From NCBI RefSeq assembly GCF_048007105.1, contig NZ_CP180352.1, positions 2,046,001-2,110,000 of the forward strand: DNA of 64,000 bases, written 5' to 3'. Positions 62,147-64,000 of the stretch are shown here, piece after piece; position 1 is the stretch's first letter, and each line of letters starts with the position of its first letter. Under the pieces are notes generated by a model. That model ran no database searches, was not told where the DNA came from, and saw only the letters and a list, made by a program, of their open reading frames with translations. Origin of the DNA: Minwuia sp048007105. GTDB taxonomy: Bacteria; Pseudomonadota; Alphaproteobacteria; Minwuiales; Minwuiaceae. A program made the translations under genes and the position numbers.

Positions 62147-63157
62147 TCATCGGTCTGGCAACGGGATCCGTTTTGCCGCATCTCGCATCTTTGCCTCTAA
62201 CTTGGGGATTTCCCCGAAATCATAGGCATGGTCTGGTACCGGTTCGCCAATGGCATGGCAAATTTCGACAACTTCCTTCGCGGCATTCAGTGCGCCGATC
62301 CTGCGATTTCGCGAGAAGACCTCGCGCGCAAGCTGCGGATTTTCCAGAAGATGCTTCGGCGATCTCGGTGAGGCCATCAGTTCTTCGTAGATCTGATCGA
62401 CGGATCGCGATGCCTGCGAGAATACCGACCGTATCATGGACTGGATATGCGCATGGTCGCCCGCCAGTTTGGCGGCACAGAAATTCTCCCGGACGCGTTG
62501 TGGCCAGAAATAGGGTGCGTTCCTGGCGTAGAAGTCTTTGTAGACGTTGCTGAACGACGTCCAGCGGTCGATCGCGGAGGCATAGAAGAGTTCGAAATAG
62601 CCAGAGATCCTCCGCGCAATGTCGCCAGGATCTCTGCCATCCGGCATGAACGCCCAGGCGGTCGCCGTGTCCCCAGCGAGGCCCCAATACCAGACGACCT
62701 CGCCATGCTCTTCCATATGAGTGCCTTCCGGCAGACGATAGAGCAGTTTGCCCTGGTACTTGCGCCGAGTGTGCTCGGGATGGAGGATGGCCTCGGGCAA
62801 GTCGTCGTCGAACGGATCCCAGCTTTCCCGATGATACTCGCTCATCAGGTCCGCACCCATGTTCCGATGCACATGCGCCCGTGCGCTGAGGCCCTGGATC
62901 GGGCTGCTCACCGGCTTTCCGTCGACCTTCGCGGCCAGCTCGTCGAGGCCGTGAACCAACCCACCCATGACGGCATGGAAACAACCCGGCGAGCGCTTGT
63001 AGCCGGCCGGGACGAGCGCCACGCGCCAGCTCACTTCTTCGCCGTCGCGGCGCCAGTGCGTTGCGCCGACCTTCCGGAACCCGTGTCCTTCGACGGTCTC
63101 GCCGAAGCCGCTGGCGGCGATCTCGATCCGGATCTGCTTTTCCTCGGCGGTGGTCAT
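62147..63157 (-). CDS. Hypothetical protein, convergent with the toxin-like gene
   Basis: Not recognised with confidence. The 336-residue protein starts with an alpha/beta segment (GFGETVEGHGFRKVGATHWRR, then a VSWRVALVPAGYKRSPGCF strand set) weakly reminiscent of DUF4304, some members of which are proposed immunity proteins. The C-terminal half is helical with QASRSVDQIYEELMA and LLENPQLAREVFSRNRRIGALNAA segments. It ends ten bases from the 3' end of the toxin-like gene but on the opposite strand, whereas immunity genes usually follow on the same strand. No strong ribosome-binding site. Soluble, no signal. Confidence 0.65.
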   Translation of the reverse strand: MTTAEEKQIRIEIAASGFGETVEGHGFRKVGATHWRRDGEEVSWRVALVPAGYKRSPGCFHAVMGGLVHGLDELAAKVDGKPVSSPIQGLSARAHVHRNMGADLMSEYHRESWDPFDDDLPEAILHPEHTRRKYQGKLLYRLPEGTHMEEHGEVVWYWGLAGDTATAWAFMPDGRDPGDIARRISGYFELFYASAIDRWTSFSNVYKDFYARNAPYFWPQRVRENFCAAKLAGDHAHIQSMIRSVFSQASRSVDQIYEELMASPRSPKHLLENPQLAREVFSRNRRIGALNAAKEVVEICHAIGEPVPDHAYDFGEIPKLEAKMRDAAKRIPLPDR

Positions 63158-63188
63158 CTGTCGATGATGCCGGATCGCGCATGTTCTT

Positions 63189-63995
63189 TCAATGTTCTGG
63201 ATTCGCGAGAGGTCCCGAGAAGCCGCCCGTGAAGCGGATGTCGCCCTTCTCCAGGCCCTTGCGAACCACGTCGATGCCGCCGGAGCGGATCATCCATTCC
63301 AGCCGGTGGTCGCGGTACTGGCGCTTGAAGGCGCCGCTTTCGACCGCGCGGTAGGCCTTGCCGATGGTGGCGATGGAGGCGGCGGCCTCGTCAGCGGTCT
63401 GCCGCACGCTCTCCACCGCGTTCACCCGGACGAGCCAGGCAGCGAGCGGGCTGCCGTCGGCCGGACCGAGACCGAATCCGGCGGACGAATTCAGATACGG
63501 CGCGACCGAAAGATCGGCGCGGCCGAAGCTTTCGCCGCCGAACCATTCCACGCTGCCGAGTTGCGCCGTCAGCCAGGCCTGGAGATCGTGGGTCTGGGCG
63601 GCCGCAGCGGAGTGCAGCGTCTCGGCCAGTTCGCCTTCGGCCCGGCGGAAATACTTCATCTCGCCGAGGCCCCAATTGATGGCTTCGTAATGCGTGTCCA
63701 TCACGTCCTCGATCATCCGCATGCGGGCGCGGGCGGCTGGATCCTCGGGCATCAGCGCCGGCGCGGGCCAGCGTTCCTCGACGTAGTCGAGCATGATCGT
63801 GGAATCGAAGATCCGGAGGTCGCCGTCGATCAGGAACGGCACCTCCCCGCGCGGGTTGCCGTCGCCGAAATCGCCGGCCACCTGGCCTGAACCGATGCCG
63901 TCGGGCCGCTTCAGGTCGAATGCGACGCCCTTGTGGCGAAGCGCGATCTTCACCTTCTGGGCGTAGGGCGAAAGCGGGTGTTCATAGAGGATCAT
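63189..63995 (-). CDS. Glutathione S-transferase family protein
   Basis: A 268-residue GST. The N-terminal thioredoxin-like domain has YEHPLSPYAQKVKIALRHKG, GEVPFLIDGDLRIFDSTIMLDY (read in parts), and a helical C-terminal domain with GESFGRADLSVAPYL. Longer than a minimal GST by a C-terminal extension of about 50 residues. Start codon at 63993-63995, at the very edge of the window, so its promoter is not visible. Confidence 0.9.
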   Translation of the reverse strand: MILYEHPLSPYAQKVKIALRHKGVAFDLKRPDGIGSGQVAGDFGDGNPRGEVPFLIDGDLRIFDSTIMLDYVEERWPAPALMPEDPAARARMRMIEDVMDTHYEAINWGLGEMKYFRRAEGELAETLHSAAAAQTHDLQAWLTAQLGSVEWFGGESFGRADLSVAPYLNSSAGFGLGPADGSPLAAWLVRVNAVESVRQTADEAAASIATIGKAYRAVESGAFKRQYRDHRLEWMIRSGGIDVVRKGLEKGDIRFTGGFSGPLANPEH

Positions 63996-64000
63996 GCCGG

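Overview
The window is a GC-rich (roughly two-thirds G+C by eye), densely coded stretch of bacterial chromosome. It looks alphaproteobacterial: it has the ntrY-ntrX-trkA-trkH-(dat)-hfq-hflX block, a TrcR/DUF1013 regulator, a Usg-family protein, a DUF1192 protein, a PAS_5-type protein, a CIRCE-controlled groESL operon and a tRNA-His. The many acyl-CoA dehydrogenases, class III CoA-transferases and a MaoC hydratase, together with F420 genes, suggest a metabolically broad Rhodospirillales-like organism. That placement is inference; no 16S rRNA or species-specific marker is present.

Layout. 1-1387: start of an RND efflux pump and its membrane-fusion protein (minus strand). 1486-5756: an F420 locus, with a luciferase-like F420-type oxidoreductase divergent from a CofC/FbiD guanylyltransferase and a fused CofG-CofH (FbiC). 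5955-6378: a PilZ protein behind a near-perfect sigma-54 promoter. 6503-6579: tRNA-His. 6680-12299: a tightly overlapping sugar-acid operon (6-phosphogluconate dehydrogenase, gluconokinase, RidA, a frameshifted hydroxyacid dehydrogenase, a DenD-like epimerase/dehydrogenase, an SDR and a GST). 12431-14195: a membrane protein and a periplasmic metallo-hydrolase, convergent. 14297-23554: hflX, hfq, dat, trkH, trkA, ntrX, ntrY, all on the minus strand. 23635-33677: mixed metabolism and envelope genes, including a second frameshifted gene. 33878-37330: pyruvate carboxylase.

37649-42262 holds the most unusual operon. It encodes a NADH/FAD/[2Fe-2S] oxidoreductase fused to a membrane domain with two H-x13-H pairs, a membrane-anchored cytochrome with 11 haem-binding motifs, a monohaem Tll0287-like cytochrome and a single-domain haemoglobin. 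Read together they describe a plausible chain from cytoplasmic NAD(P)H across the membrane to periplasmic haems, possibly linked to nitric oxide or another small oxidant.

42302-50046: an AEC transporter, small secreted and regulatory proteins (including a receiver domain lacking its phosphoacceptor), groESL, a cytochrome P450 and a small monooxygenase-like protein. 50118-52985: TrcR and small conserved proteins. 52986-53451 contains no gene but has two strong intrinsic terminators and RNA hairpins on the plus strand: one candidate sRNA with exposed CCUCCC tracts and one leader or sRNA just ahead of metY. 53452-59730: metY followed by an alpha/beta hydrolase, an MFS permease, an acyl-CoA dehydrogenase, a CoA-transferase and a MaoC hydratase. 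59824-62136: a 770-residue modular protein with N-terminal peptidoglycan-binding-like repeats, a short RTX-like motif and an AT-richer C-terminus resembling a PD-(D/E)XK nuclease toxin. It is followed by a convergent unknown gene and a GST.

Two genes (8879-9893 and 31976-32618) each carry exactly one extra base, and in both the gain converts GGCCGC into GGCCGGC. This may be a systematic sequencing artefact or two real mutations.
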